Positions 1 to 5,491 of a DNA stretch of 6,724 bases are shown in pieces. The notes under the pieces are model-generated. The model had not been told where the DNA came from. It was given only the letters and a program-made list of their open reading frames with translations, and made no database searches. Both the position numbers and the translations under genes were made by a program. The DNA comes from Pseudomonadota bacterium (lineage in GTDB: Bacteria > Pseudomonadota > Gammaproteobacteria > Acidiferrobacterales > UBA6901). The DNA is taken from contig JAJXUF010000158.1 in the NCBI GenBank assembly GCA_021783175.1, positions 1 to 6,724 of the forward strand, in the 5' to 3' direction. Numbering within the stretch: the first letter of the stretch is position 1; every line of letters begins with the position of its first letter.

Positions 1-488
1 TCGCCACCTTGCTGGCGCCGCTCAAGGCCGGCCACGACGTCGGCCTGTTGTCGGAAGCGGGCTGCCCGGCTGTGGCCGATCCCGGCGCGGCGCTGGTCCT
101 GGCCGCACATCGCGAGACGATCCGGGTAGTGCCGCTGATCGGCCCGTCGTCGATTCTGCTGGCGCTGATGGCCTCGGGCCTCGGCGGGCAGCGCTTCGCG
201 TTCCACGGCTACCTCCCTGCGAAGGAGCCGGAGCGCAGCCAGGCTATCCGCGAACTCGAAAACACCGCGCGCCGCGACCGCGCCACCCAGCTGTTCATCG
301 AAACGCCCTATCGCAGCGCAGCGCTTCTGGACGCGCTGGCGACCTCGCTGGCGCCCGACACCCTGATCAGTGTCGGTGCCGATCTGAGCCTGCCGAGCCA
401 GTTGATCCGGACCCGCAGCGCAAAAGTTTGGCGCGGGCAGACCGAGGCGGTGAAGGATAGGCTGGTGGTGTTCGGGATCGGAATTTAA
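1..488 (+). CDS. RsmI-like SAM-dependent methyltransferase, 5'-truncated by window edge
   Basis: This is the C-terminal ~161 residues of a tetrapyrrole-methylase-fold methyltransferase; the frame is open to the window edge, so the true start lies upstream. The segment LLSEAGCPAVADPG matches the RsmI signature usually read as LVSDAGTP..DPG, and it is followed by the conserved RVVPLIGPSS and FHGYLPAKEPER blocks. In RsmI these parts build the SAM site and the substrate cleft for 2'-O-methylation of 16S rRNA C1402. The tail after the IETPYR block ends at LVVFGIGI, shorter than classical RsmI, so this may be the RsmI-like paralogue of unknown substrate rather than RsmI itself. Its last 267 bases (222-488) are repeated in diverged, broken form at 5492-5759. 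It converges on the genes of the central block. Confidence 0.82.
   Translation, partial: ATLLAPLKAGHDVGLLSEAGCPAVADPGAALVLAAHRETIRVVPLIGPSSILLALMASGLGGQRFAFHGYLPAKEPERSQAIRELENTARRDRATQLFIETPYRSAALLDALATSLAPDTLISVGADLSLPSQLIRTRSAKVWRGQTEAVKDRLVVFGIGI
222..488 (+). repeat. Intact copy of duplicated methyltransferase 3' segment
   Basis: This segment aligns along its whole length with 5492-5759, both ending at the stop codon. By eye roughly four bases in five match. Many differences fall at third codon positions, and the other copy has one extra A. The right-hand copy is the pseudogene. Confidence 0.85.
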
Positions 489-503
489 GCAGCCGAACGG
501 CAA

Positions 504-692
504 TCACCGATCCTTGCGGCGGCCCAGAACATGCAACGTCGCCATCGGCGGCGGCTCATTGCTTGAGCGTTGAATATCGCCGAGGAGATGCCATCCACCT
601 CTGTGCACAGTTCCTTGACGACAATGGCGACACGGCGCACGTTCAGCCGGCCCAGCAGGGTAATGTCGCCGTCTTGCCGCTGCCACAATCAA
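504..692 (-). other. Possible decayed coding remnant between methyltransferase and the DsrE-like gene
   Basis: No intact gene covers 489-760. On the minus strand two overlapping short frames look protein-like in different parts. The upstream part reads GDITLLGRLNVRRVAIVVKE and continues to a VDGISSA stretch. In another frame the downstream part reads SNEPPPMATLHVLGRRKDR before a TGA at 504-506. A frameshift between about 560 and 600 would join them into one ~60-residue C-terminus. No family is recognised. It could be the tail of a gene broken when the central block was inserted, or chance coding potential in GC-rich DNA. It is not similar to the rof gene that occupies the equivalent place next to the other methyltransferase copy. 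Confidence 0.25.
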
Positions 693-697
693 TCCGA

Positions 698-719
698 GCC
701 TGAAATTTCAATTCCAGGC
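698..719. terminator. Imperfect inverted repeat, possible bidirectional terminator
   Basis: GCCTG (698-702) pairs with CAGGC (715-719), and two further A-T pairs inside follow a mismatch. The interior contains the perfect palindrome TGAAATTTCA (701-710). It lies between the converging methyltransferase and DsrE-like genes, where a shared terminator would be expected. No clear T-run follows on either strand, so an intrinsic terminator is not proven. Confidence 0.25.
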
Positions 720-760
720 CCCGAGACTTTCTAGCGACGATGTCGATTTGTTACGGTTGC

Positions 761-1258
761 TTAATTCGCCCGTATATTTTTAGTGGATAAGGGTGTGGGG
801 TTGATGTACTGGTAGCCTTGGTATTCAAGGTATGCAATTTCCGCAAAGCCAGATGGCACAACGGTAATAAAACCGTGCATGTCCTCCGGCCTGTAGCCGG
901 CCATTTTCATGGCATTTCTACACATGTAAAACTTCACACCTTCGTTTGCCAGAGCGGCCATCTTGTCAACGATGGCCTGAAATTTCGCATGGTTTTCCTT
1001 GGCGAAGGCTCTGAGTTCAGGGCCGTGGGTCACGATCACGACTTTTCCGCGCGTAACCTGCCTGGTATTTTGGACGAAATCGTAGAGAAGCTCGAGTTTT
1101 TGCGGGTCGTCATAACTGACGTCGAACACCGTATTGAGTACCGGCATCGGGCGCGTTTTGACGGTAGCCGTTCCATACGGCACGGCAACGCCTTCCGCAG
1201 CCGCGGCATTAAGCATCAACATCCCCATAATGACTATGGCGGGCCATTTCCATCTCAT
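761..1258 (-). CDS. Exported DsrE/DsrF-like protein (first copy)
   Basis: A 165-residue protein whose N-terminus (MRWKWP, then a hydrophobic run to AAAA-EG near residue 21) looks like a Sec signal peptide, so the mature protein is probably periplasmic. The rest has the DsrE-like pattern: VFDVSYDDPQK near 45-54, HGPEL near 78-82, a GVKFYMCRNAMK block with Cys113, then VPSGFAEI and GYQYINP at the end. DsrE-family cysteines can carry persulfide sulfur in cytoplasmic DsrEFH and Tus proteins; that role is only inferred here. The ATG at 1256-1258 is preceded by AGGAAA at 1265-1270 with 6 bases between. It lies 77 bp downstream of the response regulator on the same strand, so it is probably the third gene of that operon, or has its own promoter. 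It is related to the protein at 3668-4123. Confidence 0.85.
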   Translation of the reverse strand: MRWKWPAIVIMGMLMLNAAAAEGVAVPYGTATVKTRPMPVLNTVFDVSYDDPQKLELLYDFVQNTRQVTRGKVVIVTHGPELRAFAKENHAKFQAIVDKMAALANEGVKFYMCRNAMKMAGYRPEDMHGFITVVPSGFAEIAYLEYQGYQYINPTPLSTKNIRAN

Positions 1259-1285
1259 ATTGCGTTTCCTATGGATCCAGTTTCC

Positions 1286-1294
1286 GCACAGTGC
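1286..1294. promoter_or_regulatory. Short palindrome GCACAGTGC upstream of the first DsrE-like gene
   Basis: A perfect 4-1-4 palindrome lies in the 77-bp gap between the response regulator and the DsrE-like gene, about 30 bp before its start codon. It contains GCACAGT, the half-site of the larger palindrome at 3510-3529. It could be a weak copy of the same operator. It is short enough to occur by chance. Confidence 0.25.
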
Positions 1295-1335
1295 AACGAG
1301 CGATACCCATCCCGGTCGTTACAAGGCATTCACAC

Positions 1336-2064
1336 TTAATTAATTCTTTGAGATTTAAGCCAGGCAGCAAGCTTTTCTTCCTCTTTTTGGAGTTCAAATG
1401 CGTTGATTAATCCGCGCTGCAAGGCCAGAGCCACCGCGCGCATGCGCACGTTTATGCGTTCGCTGTCATACAAATTACGGCCTTCCGCATTGGCGCCGAG
1501 CTTCGTGTAAAGCGACTGAAGTCGGTTTTGGACACCGCGACGGGACAGGTAGTGCCGCTCGGCGATAGCGTTGTCAGTCAGTCCCAGAGCGAGGTCTATC
1601 AAGACCTCGAATTCGATGTCTGAAATCGACGAAATGTGTGTGTGCGCCCGAGCCTGTATAGGACGCACATGAGGGTCAATCCAGCATTGGCATTCCTCGA
1701 AAACCGCGTTTACGGCCTTTTCAAGGACCTCCACCGAATTATTCTTCAGCACATAACCATACACAGTTTCCGCCGGGACAATCTTTGCGAGTGCGCGTAC
1801 ATACATTTCGTCGTCATACTGCGACCAGAACAGGAAACGCGCGCTCGGCTTGGTTTCCCACACCCGGCGTGCCAGTTCAATACCATTCATGCGGGGCATC
1901 TGGATGTCAGTAATAATCCACGGTTGCTCCAGTTCGGCGCACAAAGATAAAACTTCCGTGCCGTTCTCTGCCGGTATCAGTTGGCGCGGCGCCAGCGTTT
2001 CGATAATGAAACTGCGATCACGATGATTGTCGTCCGCAATAATCAGCGCGCGATCAGGTCTCAT
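1336..2064 (-). CDS. LuxR/NarL-type response regulator
   Basis: A 242-residue DNA-binding response regulator. The receiver domain (about 5-125) has the acidic pair Asp11-Asp12, the phosphoacceptor Asp53 in TDIQMPRMNG, the switch residue Ser81 and the conserved Lys107, so phosphorylation is expected to work. A LuxR-type helix-turn-helix covers about 145-190 (ISDIEFEVLIDLALGLTDNA, then IAERHYLSRRGVQNRLQSLY and TKLG). The recognition helix is unusual: the common TVKxH pattern is GVQNR here. About 20 extra residues follow TKLG before RMRAVALALQRGLI. The start ATG overlaps the kinase stop as ATGA, which points to translational coupling, with AGGGAG at 2074-2079 as ribosome binding site. The partner is certainly the adjacent kinase. 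Likely targets (inferred) are the divergent promoters at 3453-3667. Confidence 0.93.
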   Translation of the reverse strand: MRPDRALIIADDNHRDRSFIIETLAPRQLIPAENGTEVLSLCAELEQPWIITDIQMPRMNGIELARRVWETKPSARFLFWSQYDDEMYVRALAKIVPAETVYGYVLKNNSVEVLEKAVNAVFEECQCWIDPHVRPIQARAHTHISSISDIEFEVLIDLALGLTDNAIAERHYLSRRGVQNRLQSLYTKLGANAEGRNLYDSERINVRMRAVALALQRGLINAFELQKEEEKLAAWLKSQRIN

Positions 2065-3452
2065 TTATCGGGGCTCCCTTCACTCTGCAATGTGAGCGGC
2101 CACCGGAAATCCAGCCGGGTACCGGTGTTGAATCGAGAATGCCCATGATCGAATGTGGCACCCATTGCACGGGCGCGCTGGCGGAGGTTGGCAAGCCCGT
2201 GTCCATCAGTATTGGGGGTTGTGCGAGTCGTAATGCCTATGCCGTCATCATCGATGGTCAATACAATATGGTCATCCACTGTGCGCAGGACAATCTCGCA
2301 TAGCGTGGCACGCGCATGCCGCAAGACATTGGTGGCGGATTCGCTGATGATGCGAAACAGGTTAACGCGCTGAAATTCTGTCAGGTTTTGCTCGGTTTCG
2401 TGTTCAAAGTGGATGGTCCAGTGCGGTAACCCCGTGGCATTGCGTTCAAGAAAAGAGCGTGTTGCGGCTTCCAGACCGAGAATGTCTAGCGTTTGCGGAT
2501 GAAGATCATTGATAATGTTCCGTATGTCTGCGGAAATAGATTCCACATCCCCTCTGAGAGAAGCCCATCGTCCGGCTTGTTCCGCAGCCGGCAATTTTTC
2601 CGCCGATTCCAACGTGCGGGATACCGCCGTCAGGTCAGCAAGCGCTTGGTCATGAAGGTCCATGGCGATGCGCTTGCGTTCATTTTCTACCCCCTGCAAG
2701 AATTTTTCTACCGCGACGACGTTGAGCAGGCGTTGAGTCATATTGGCGACACAGCCCGCCAGTTCGTCAAGCTCGTCGCGAACAGAAGTGGGAGCGTTGA
2801 CAGGCACCAGATTAGCACTGCAAAGGGACCGGGCTTGCCGGGCTAGTGTGCCAAGACGCTGCCGAACCGAGTGCACTGTGATAGCCGACAAAATGACAGC
2901 AAGCAACAGACATGCAAGCAGCGTATAAAGCGAAGTCTCCGCCAAATCGACAATAACGCTGTTGAGCTTGGTGTAGTAATTGGCATACGCACGGCGTTTC
3001 TCATCCCATAAAGCACTGTTAAATGCTTCAAGACTTGGCATCAAGACCGCTAGAGCCGAATTGGCATTTTCAGGGTTGAATCGGGTAGGGTCATTAATGA
3101 TCGGCTGCTCCTTCTCTACGAGCGCCCGCAGATCAGAAGGCATCTTATAGATTACCTCTGGATACAGCAGGTTCTCGGAAAAAGTAGCCAATTGTTGGAG
3201 GTACTCGGGAGGCGCGAAAACCGGGATTGCTTGATCATTGCGAAGTGGGTGCATGGCGATTTTCTGAAGCCGGTACCCTGCACCGATTGCAAGCTGAAGG
3301 CGATCAGTAATGCGAACCCATTGTTGCACGATCTCATTTTCATGGCGGATTTTTGCCAATCCGAGCAATGAATATCCTATCAGCCCCGCGAGCAACGCAA
3401 TCACCACGGCTGGCGCAAGGGAGAGCTGATAGACAAACGGCAACCTCGGCAT
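2061..3452 (-). CDS. Membrane sensor histidine kinase (HisKA_3 / NarX-DegS class)
   Basis: A 463-residue inner-membrane sensor kinase. Transmembrane segments lie at about 9-31 and 174-193, enclosing a ~140-residue, mostly helical periplasmic sensor region with no cysteine that I cannot assign to a family. A HAMP-like linker follows (about 194-247). The dimerisation and phosphotransfer helix contains ERKRIAMDLHDQ with His267, the HisKA_3 form typical of kinases that pair with LuxR-type regulators. The ATPase domain shows the N-box ESATN (371-375), DDGIG (402-406) and GHGLANLRQRA (417-427). It is the first gene of a minus-strand operon and its stop overlaps the regulator start. The upstream Shine-Dalgarno is weak (GGTGGGA just before the ATG). 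NarX itself has a recognisable nitrate-binding P-box in the periplasm; I do not see one here, so nitrate sensing is not supported. Confidence 0.93.
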   Translation of the reverse strand: MPRLPFVYQLSLAPAVVIALLAGLIGYSLLGLAKIRHENEIVQQWVRITDRLQLAIGAGYRLQKIAMHPLRNDQAIPVFAPPEYLQQLATFSENLLYPEVIYKMPSDLRALVEKEQPIINDPTRFNPENANSALAVLMPSLEAFNSALWDEKRRAYANYYTKLNSVIVDLAETSLYTLLACLLLAVILSAITVHSVRQRLGTLARQARSLCSANLVPVNAPTSVRDELDELAGCVANMTQRLLNVVAVEKFLQGVENERKRIAMDLHDQALADLTAVSRTLESAEKLPAAEQAGRWASLRGDVESISADIRNIINDLHPQTLDILGLEAATRSFLERNATGLPHWTIHFEHETEQNLTEFQRVNLFRIISESATNVLRHARATLCEIVLRTVDDHIVLTIDDDGIGITTRTTPNTDGHGLANLRQRARAMGATFDHGHSRFNTGTRLDFRWPLTLQSEGSPDK

Positions 3453-3485
3453 AGTCCCACCATGAGGCTAATGGAGCAGTCCAAT

Positions 3486-3491
3486 TCTATA
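3486..3491 (-). promoter_or_regulatory. Candidate -10 element for the kinase operon
   Basis: Read on the minus strand this is TATAGA, 34 bp before the kinase start codon and the best -10 match in the region. Seventeen bases further upstream there is no good -35; that position falls at the edge of the palindrome at 3510-3529. A weak -35 overlapped by an operator is the layout expected for a promoter needing an activator, but this is inference. Confidence 0.35.
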
Positions 3492-3502
3492 CACAACTTG
3501 TG
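3492..3502. promoter_or_regulatory. 11-bp palindrome CACAACTTGTG
   Basis: A perfect 5-1-5 inverted repeat lies directly upstream of the candidate -10 of the kinase operon and 7 bp from the 8-4-8 palindrome. It is a possible second operator site. Its position in the -10/-35 spacer would suit a repressor, or a second dimer of the same regulator. Confidence 0.35.
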
Positions 3503-3509
3503 CCGACAT

Positions 3510-3529
3510 GACTGTGCGAATGCACAGTC
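3510..3529. promoter_or_regulatory. Perfect 8-4-8 palindrome, candidate operator of the divergent promoter
   Basis: GACTGTGC and GCACAGTC form perfect 8-bp arms around the spacer GAAT. The site lies in the 215-bp region between the divergently transcribed kinase operon and the second DsrE-like gene. It is 57 bp from the kinase start codon and overlaps where its -35 would be. A dimeric regulator is the natural reader, and the LuxR-type regulator of this locus is the first candidate. The site does not resemble the NarL heptamer arrangement. A transcribed hairpin is an alternative reading. Confidence 0.6.
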
Positions 3530-3580
3530 TTCAATGCTTGGTCAGTACGGTTTATTTGCGTAACGAACACTTTCCAGAAA

Positions 3581-3657
3581 TCCGATATGACGCAATAGTC
3601 TCAACCAGCAGGATTGCTCCTGCAGCTGAGAATTGGATGCAACTCACCCATATCGGA
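3581..3657 (+). promoter_or_regulatory. Leader inverted repeat reaching the ribosome binding site of the second DsrE-like gene
   Basis: TCCGATATG (3581-3589) is exactly complementary to CATATCGGA (3649-3657), a 9-bp stem. Inside it lies a second perfect stem, GCAGGA (3608-3613) with TCCTGC (3618-3623), closed by a 4-base loop. The 3' arm of the outer stem covers the first three bases of the GGAAGGA Shine-Dalgarno (3655-3661). If transcription starts upstream of 3581, the folded leader would partly hide the ribosome binding site, suggesting translational control. No known riboswitch class is recognised. No convincing promoter was found upstream. Confidence 0.4.
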
Positions 3658-3667
3658 AGGACATTTT

Positions 3668-4123
3668 ATGAGAACAAAGACACATACCTACGTTTTACTT
3701 GGACTTGTTTGCGCTGGGCTAGCCGTTTTCGAACCTGTCCTGGCAGCTAGCGCGAAATCGGATCACGCATCCGCTACGGTCAAGCAAAAAGTGGTCATTC
3801 AGATAAGCGACAACGATCCAAAAAAATGGGCTCTCGCCCTGAACAATGCCGAAAACGTTCAGGAGGACATCGGCAAGAGCAAGGTTGATATTGAAATTGT
3901 GGCGTATGGGCCAGGCCTGCCGATGTTGAAGCTCGACTCACCCGTTGGTACCAGGATAACGGATGCGATTGCGAACGGAGTCAAAGTGGTCGCATGCGAA
4001 AATACTATGCGAAAGACCAATCTAACGAAGGATGACATGCTTCCGAACCTGGATTACGTTAAATCCGGGGTGCCTGAGATCATGTATAGGCAACAAGAAG
4101 GCTATGCCTATATCCGTCCTTGA
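3668..4123 (+). CDS. Exported DsrE/DsrF-like protein (second copy)
   Basis: A 151-residue protein starting at the ATG at 3668, chosen because GGAAGGA (3655-3661) sits 6 bases upstream and the protein then opens with a clear signal peptide (MRTKTHTYVLLGLVCAGLAV, cleavage near VLA-AS, residues 26-27). An upstream in-frame TTG at 3614 has no such support. The mature part has the DsrE-like order: VVIQISDNDPKKW near 42-54, AYGPGLPML near 79-87, ANGVKVVACENTMRK with Cys110, KDDMLP, VKSGVPEI and the ending GYAYIRP. It shares with the protein at 761-1258 the DP.K, GP.L, GVK...C.N.M, DM, SG..EI and GY.YI.P positions, so the two are paralogues that have diverged widely. It is divergent from the kinase operon and co-directional with the binding-protein gene 133 bp downstream. 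The function is probably periplasmic sulfur or thiol handling, inferred from the family only. Confidence 0.88.
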   Translation: MRTKTHTYVLLGLVCAGLAVFEPVLAASAKSDHASATVKQKVVIQISDNDPKKWALALNNAENVQEDIGKSKVDIEIVAYGPGLPMLKLDSPVGTRITDAIANGVKVVACENTMRKTNLTKDDMLPNLDYVKSGVPEIMYRQQEGYAYIRP

Positions 4124-4136
4124 AAGTGAATTTCAA
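4120..4136 (+). repeat. Inverted repeat TTGAAA-5-TTTCAA overlapping the stop of the DsrE-like gene
   Basis: Six-base perfect arms surround GTGAA, starting at the last base before the stop codon of the second DsrE-like gene. The AT-only flanks and short stem make it a poor intrinsic terminator. It could help set the mRNA end or serve as a protein site for the gene that follows. Confidence 0.25.
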
Positions 4137-4167
4137 AATAGCTGTGGTATGACAAGGACGTAAAGAC

Positions 4168-4202
4168 CTCCGGGCGAAGGTGTTGATACATTTCTCCCGG
4201 AG
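4168..4202 (+). repeat. GC-rich inverted repeat in the leader of the binding-protein gene
   Basis: CTCCGGG (4168-4174) pairs perfectly with CCCGGAG (4196-4202) across a 21-base loop, 54 bp before the start of the binding-protein gene. No T-run follows, so a standard terminator is unlikely. It may be an mRNA-stabilising or processing hairpin that sets different levels of the two genes on one transcript. An extended -10-like TGGTATGAC at 4145-4153 just upstream could instead give this gene its own promoter, but that match is weak. Confidence 0.35.
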
Positions 4203-4256
4203 CACTACCGCAATTCAATTCAGATCACACAGCCCCACGCTGCGATGGAGGAAAGC

Positions 4257-5270
4257 ATGCGCATTTCACGTTTTGCCCTACCCACACTACTTGCTCTCGG
4301 GTTGCTCACTAGCTATGCCCAGACCCAGGCAGGGGACTCCTCCAAGGGCGCCGAAGCCGCTACCGCCATGGAAGTGATTCCGCCCAAAAAAGACAACGAC
4401 CTGCGGTTGTTTTACGCGGACGGCAAGATTGTCAAAGGAACTCCCGCTCTGGAGAAAATGAACACGGATGCGAATCTCACACTGTGGCTAGCCGGCAACC
4501 AGTTCTTTGCCATGGAAGATGTGATCCATGCTTTTCAAAAGACTCATCCAGAGGTCGGCAATGTCGGCCTGATCACCCTACCACCCGGCGTCATTCTCAA
4601 AGCCATCAACAAGGGCGGTTGGAATTACGAGGGCAAGGACTATGCAATGCAGCCGGACATCTACGCCTCGGTTGACTTGGGACACCTGAAGACCCTCAAG
4701 AGAAATGGCAAGATGAAAAAGTACATGATCTACACCCACAATGCGCTGGAGCTCATGGTGGCGAAGGGCAACCCCAAGAAGATCAAAGGTATCGACGACC
4801 TCGGCCGGGACGATCTCAAGATCATGTTGCCTAACCCCATCGACGAAGGGATCATGACTTTTTACGCCAAGAAGGTTCTGCAACAGCACAAGCTATGGGA
4901 GAAGATTTCGGGGGGCAAGGAGTGCAAGTCCTGCGATCCATCACCCAACGTGCACTTTACCTCCGTACATCACCGCGAAATTCCAGACGGGTTGAAAGCC
5001 GGCACGGTGGACGTGGGCATTGTCTGGGCGACGGAAACCAAGAACGCACTAAAAGAAGGCCACGCGGTGGAGGCCGTAAAGTTGCCGTCTGAAGACAGCC
5101 TGATCAACGAGGTGTCCTACGCCATCGGCGTTCTGACGGTGAGCACGCACCAGAAAGCCGCGAGCAAGTATCTGGCATTCCTGCAATCCGACAAGGGCCA
5201 GGACGCCTATGCCAAGTTCGGCTTCATTCACTCGTCCAAGGCCGATCTGGAACTCAAGCCGATCCCATGA
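4257..5270 (+). CDS. ModA-like periplasmic substrate-binding protein with a CxxC motif
   Basis: A 337-residue protein. The ATG at 4257 is chosen over the in-frame ATG at 4245 because GGAGGAAA (4247-4254) gives an ideal ribosome binding site and the signal peptide then starts with MRISRF and ends near TQA-GD (residue 25). The mature chain has a type 2 periplasmic-binding fold pattern: NLTLWLAGNQFFAMEDVIHA (73-92), the LPPG and PDIYAS segments (108-139), the hinge-like NALELMVAKGNP (162-173), then DVGIVWATE (252-260), VSYAIGVL and a C-terminal FLQSDKGQDAYAKFGF typical of ModA relatives. Cys223 and Cys226 (CKSC), its only cysteines, and the pair His238-His239 are not part of ordinary ModA and suggest a disulfide or a metal site. 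No permease or ATPase gene is in view, so it may be a sensor partner rather than a transport component. The ligand is not predictable from sequence alone. Confidence 0.85.
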   Translation: MRISRFALPTLLALGLLTSYAQTQAGDSSKGAEAATAMEVIPPKKDNDLRLFYADGKIVKGTPALEKMNTDANLTLWLAGNQFFAMEDVIHAFQKTHPEVGNVGLITLPPGVILKAINKGGWNYEGKDYAMQPDIYASVDLGHLKTLKRNGKMKKYMIYTHNALELMVAKGNPKKIKGIDDLGRDDLKIMLPNPIDEGIMTFYAKKVLQQHKLWEKISGGKECKSCDPSPNVHFTSVHHREIPDGLKAGTVDVGIVWATETKNALKEGHAVEAVKLPSEDSLINEVSYAIGVLTVSTHQKAASKYLAFLQSDKGQDAYAKFGFIHSSKADLELKPIP

Positions 5271-5275
5271 TCGGT

Positions 5276-5299
5276 CTTGGTCAAAACAAAGGGACCAAG
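5276..5299 (+). terminator. Inverted repeat after the binding-protein gene
   Basis: CTTGGTC (5276-5282) and GACCAAG (5293-5299) form a perfect 7-bp stem with a 10-base loop, 5 bp after the stop codon of the binding protein. The position suits a terminator, but the bases that follow are GGGGCC rather than a T-run. It sits right at the border between the central block and the broken sppA copy, so it could also be a trace of the junction. Confidence 0.35.
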
Positions 5300-5317
5300 G
5301 GGCCACAACAGCAACGA

Positions 5318-5485
5318 CCGTCGGCCGGGCCGAGCGGGATGCTCTTTTCGCCGCTCCACACCAGGCCGCTGAGCATCTCGGGGGTTCCTTCAGGCACTTG
5401 CCGCGGCCTTCGCGCACCACGCCGATGAACTCGCCGTGGATTTCCTCGAGCATTGGTCTGGCGAAGGTCTGCTGTTTGGAATCGA
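5318..5485 (-). pseudogene. Internal fragment of an sppA-type S49 peptidase gene, frameshifted
   Basis: This 168-base piece aligns with 6141-6309 of the intact sppA in the same orientation. Reading on the minus strand it gives MLEEIHGEFIGVVREGRGK, then after a one-base deletion near 5380-5388 continues in another frame as EMLSGLVWSGEKSIPLG. The intact gene has MLEEIHGQFINVVKEGRG and MFSGLVWSGEKSIQLG at these places. It lacks the catalytic Ser/Lys region, the N-terminus and the last ~160 bases, so it cannot be functional. It stops abruptly at 5485, where methyltransferase sequence in the opposite orientation begins a few bases later. Confidence 0.85.
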
Positions 5486-5491
5486 GCGACC

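Noticed and set aside
818..1339. A 173-codon open frame on the plus strand opposite the first DsrE-like gene.
   Set aside because: It is antisense to a well-supported gene, has no recognisable domain, is rich in His and Arg as shadow frames often are, and has no good ribosome binding site.
2493..2846. A 117-codon plus-strand frame and other short frames opposite the histidine kinase.
   Set aside because: The kinase frame shows all catalytic boxes; these frames give no domain and follow from its codon pattern.
2061..3452. Calling the two-component pair NarX/NarL.
   Set aside because: The class fits, but the periplasmic region shows no nitrate-binding P-box, and no nitrate or nitrite reduction genes are present.
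3614..3667. An upstream TTG start extending the second DsrE-like protein by 18 residues.
   Set aside because: It would put a polar stretch before a clear signal peptide and has no Shine-Dalgarno, while the ATG at 3668 has GGAAGGA at ideal spacing.
4257..5270. Calling the binding protein ModA (molybdate uptake).
   Set aside because: There is no modB or modC nearby, and the CxxC and His-His features are not those of ModA, so the ligand cannot be named.
5049..5453. A 134-codon minus-strand frame spanning the end of the binding protein and the sppA fragment.
   Set aside because: Only its first part resembles SppA; the remainder is antisense to the binding-protein gene. It is a chance read-through from the pseudogene.
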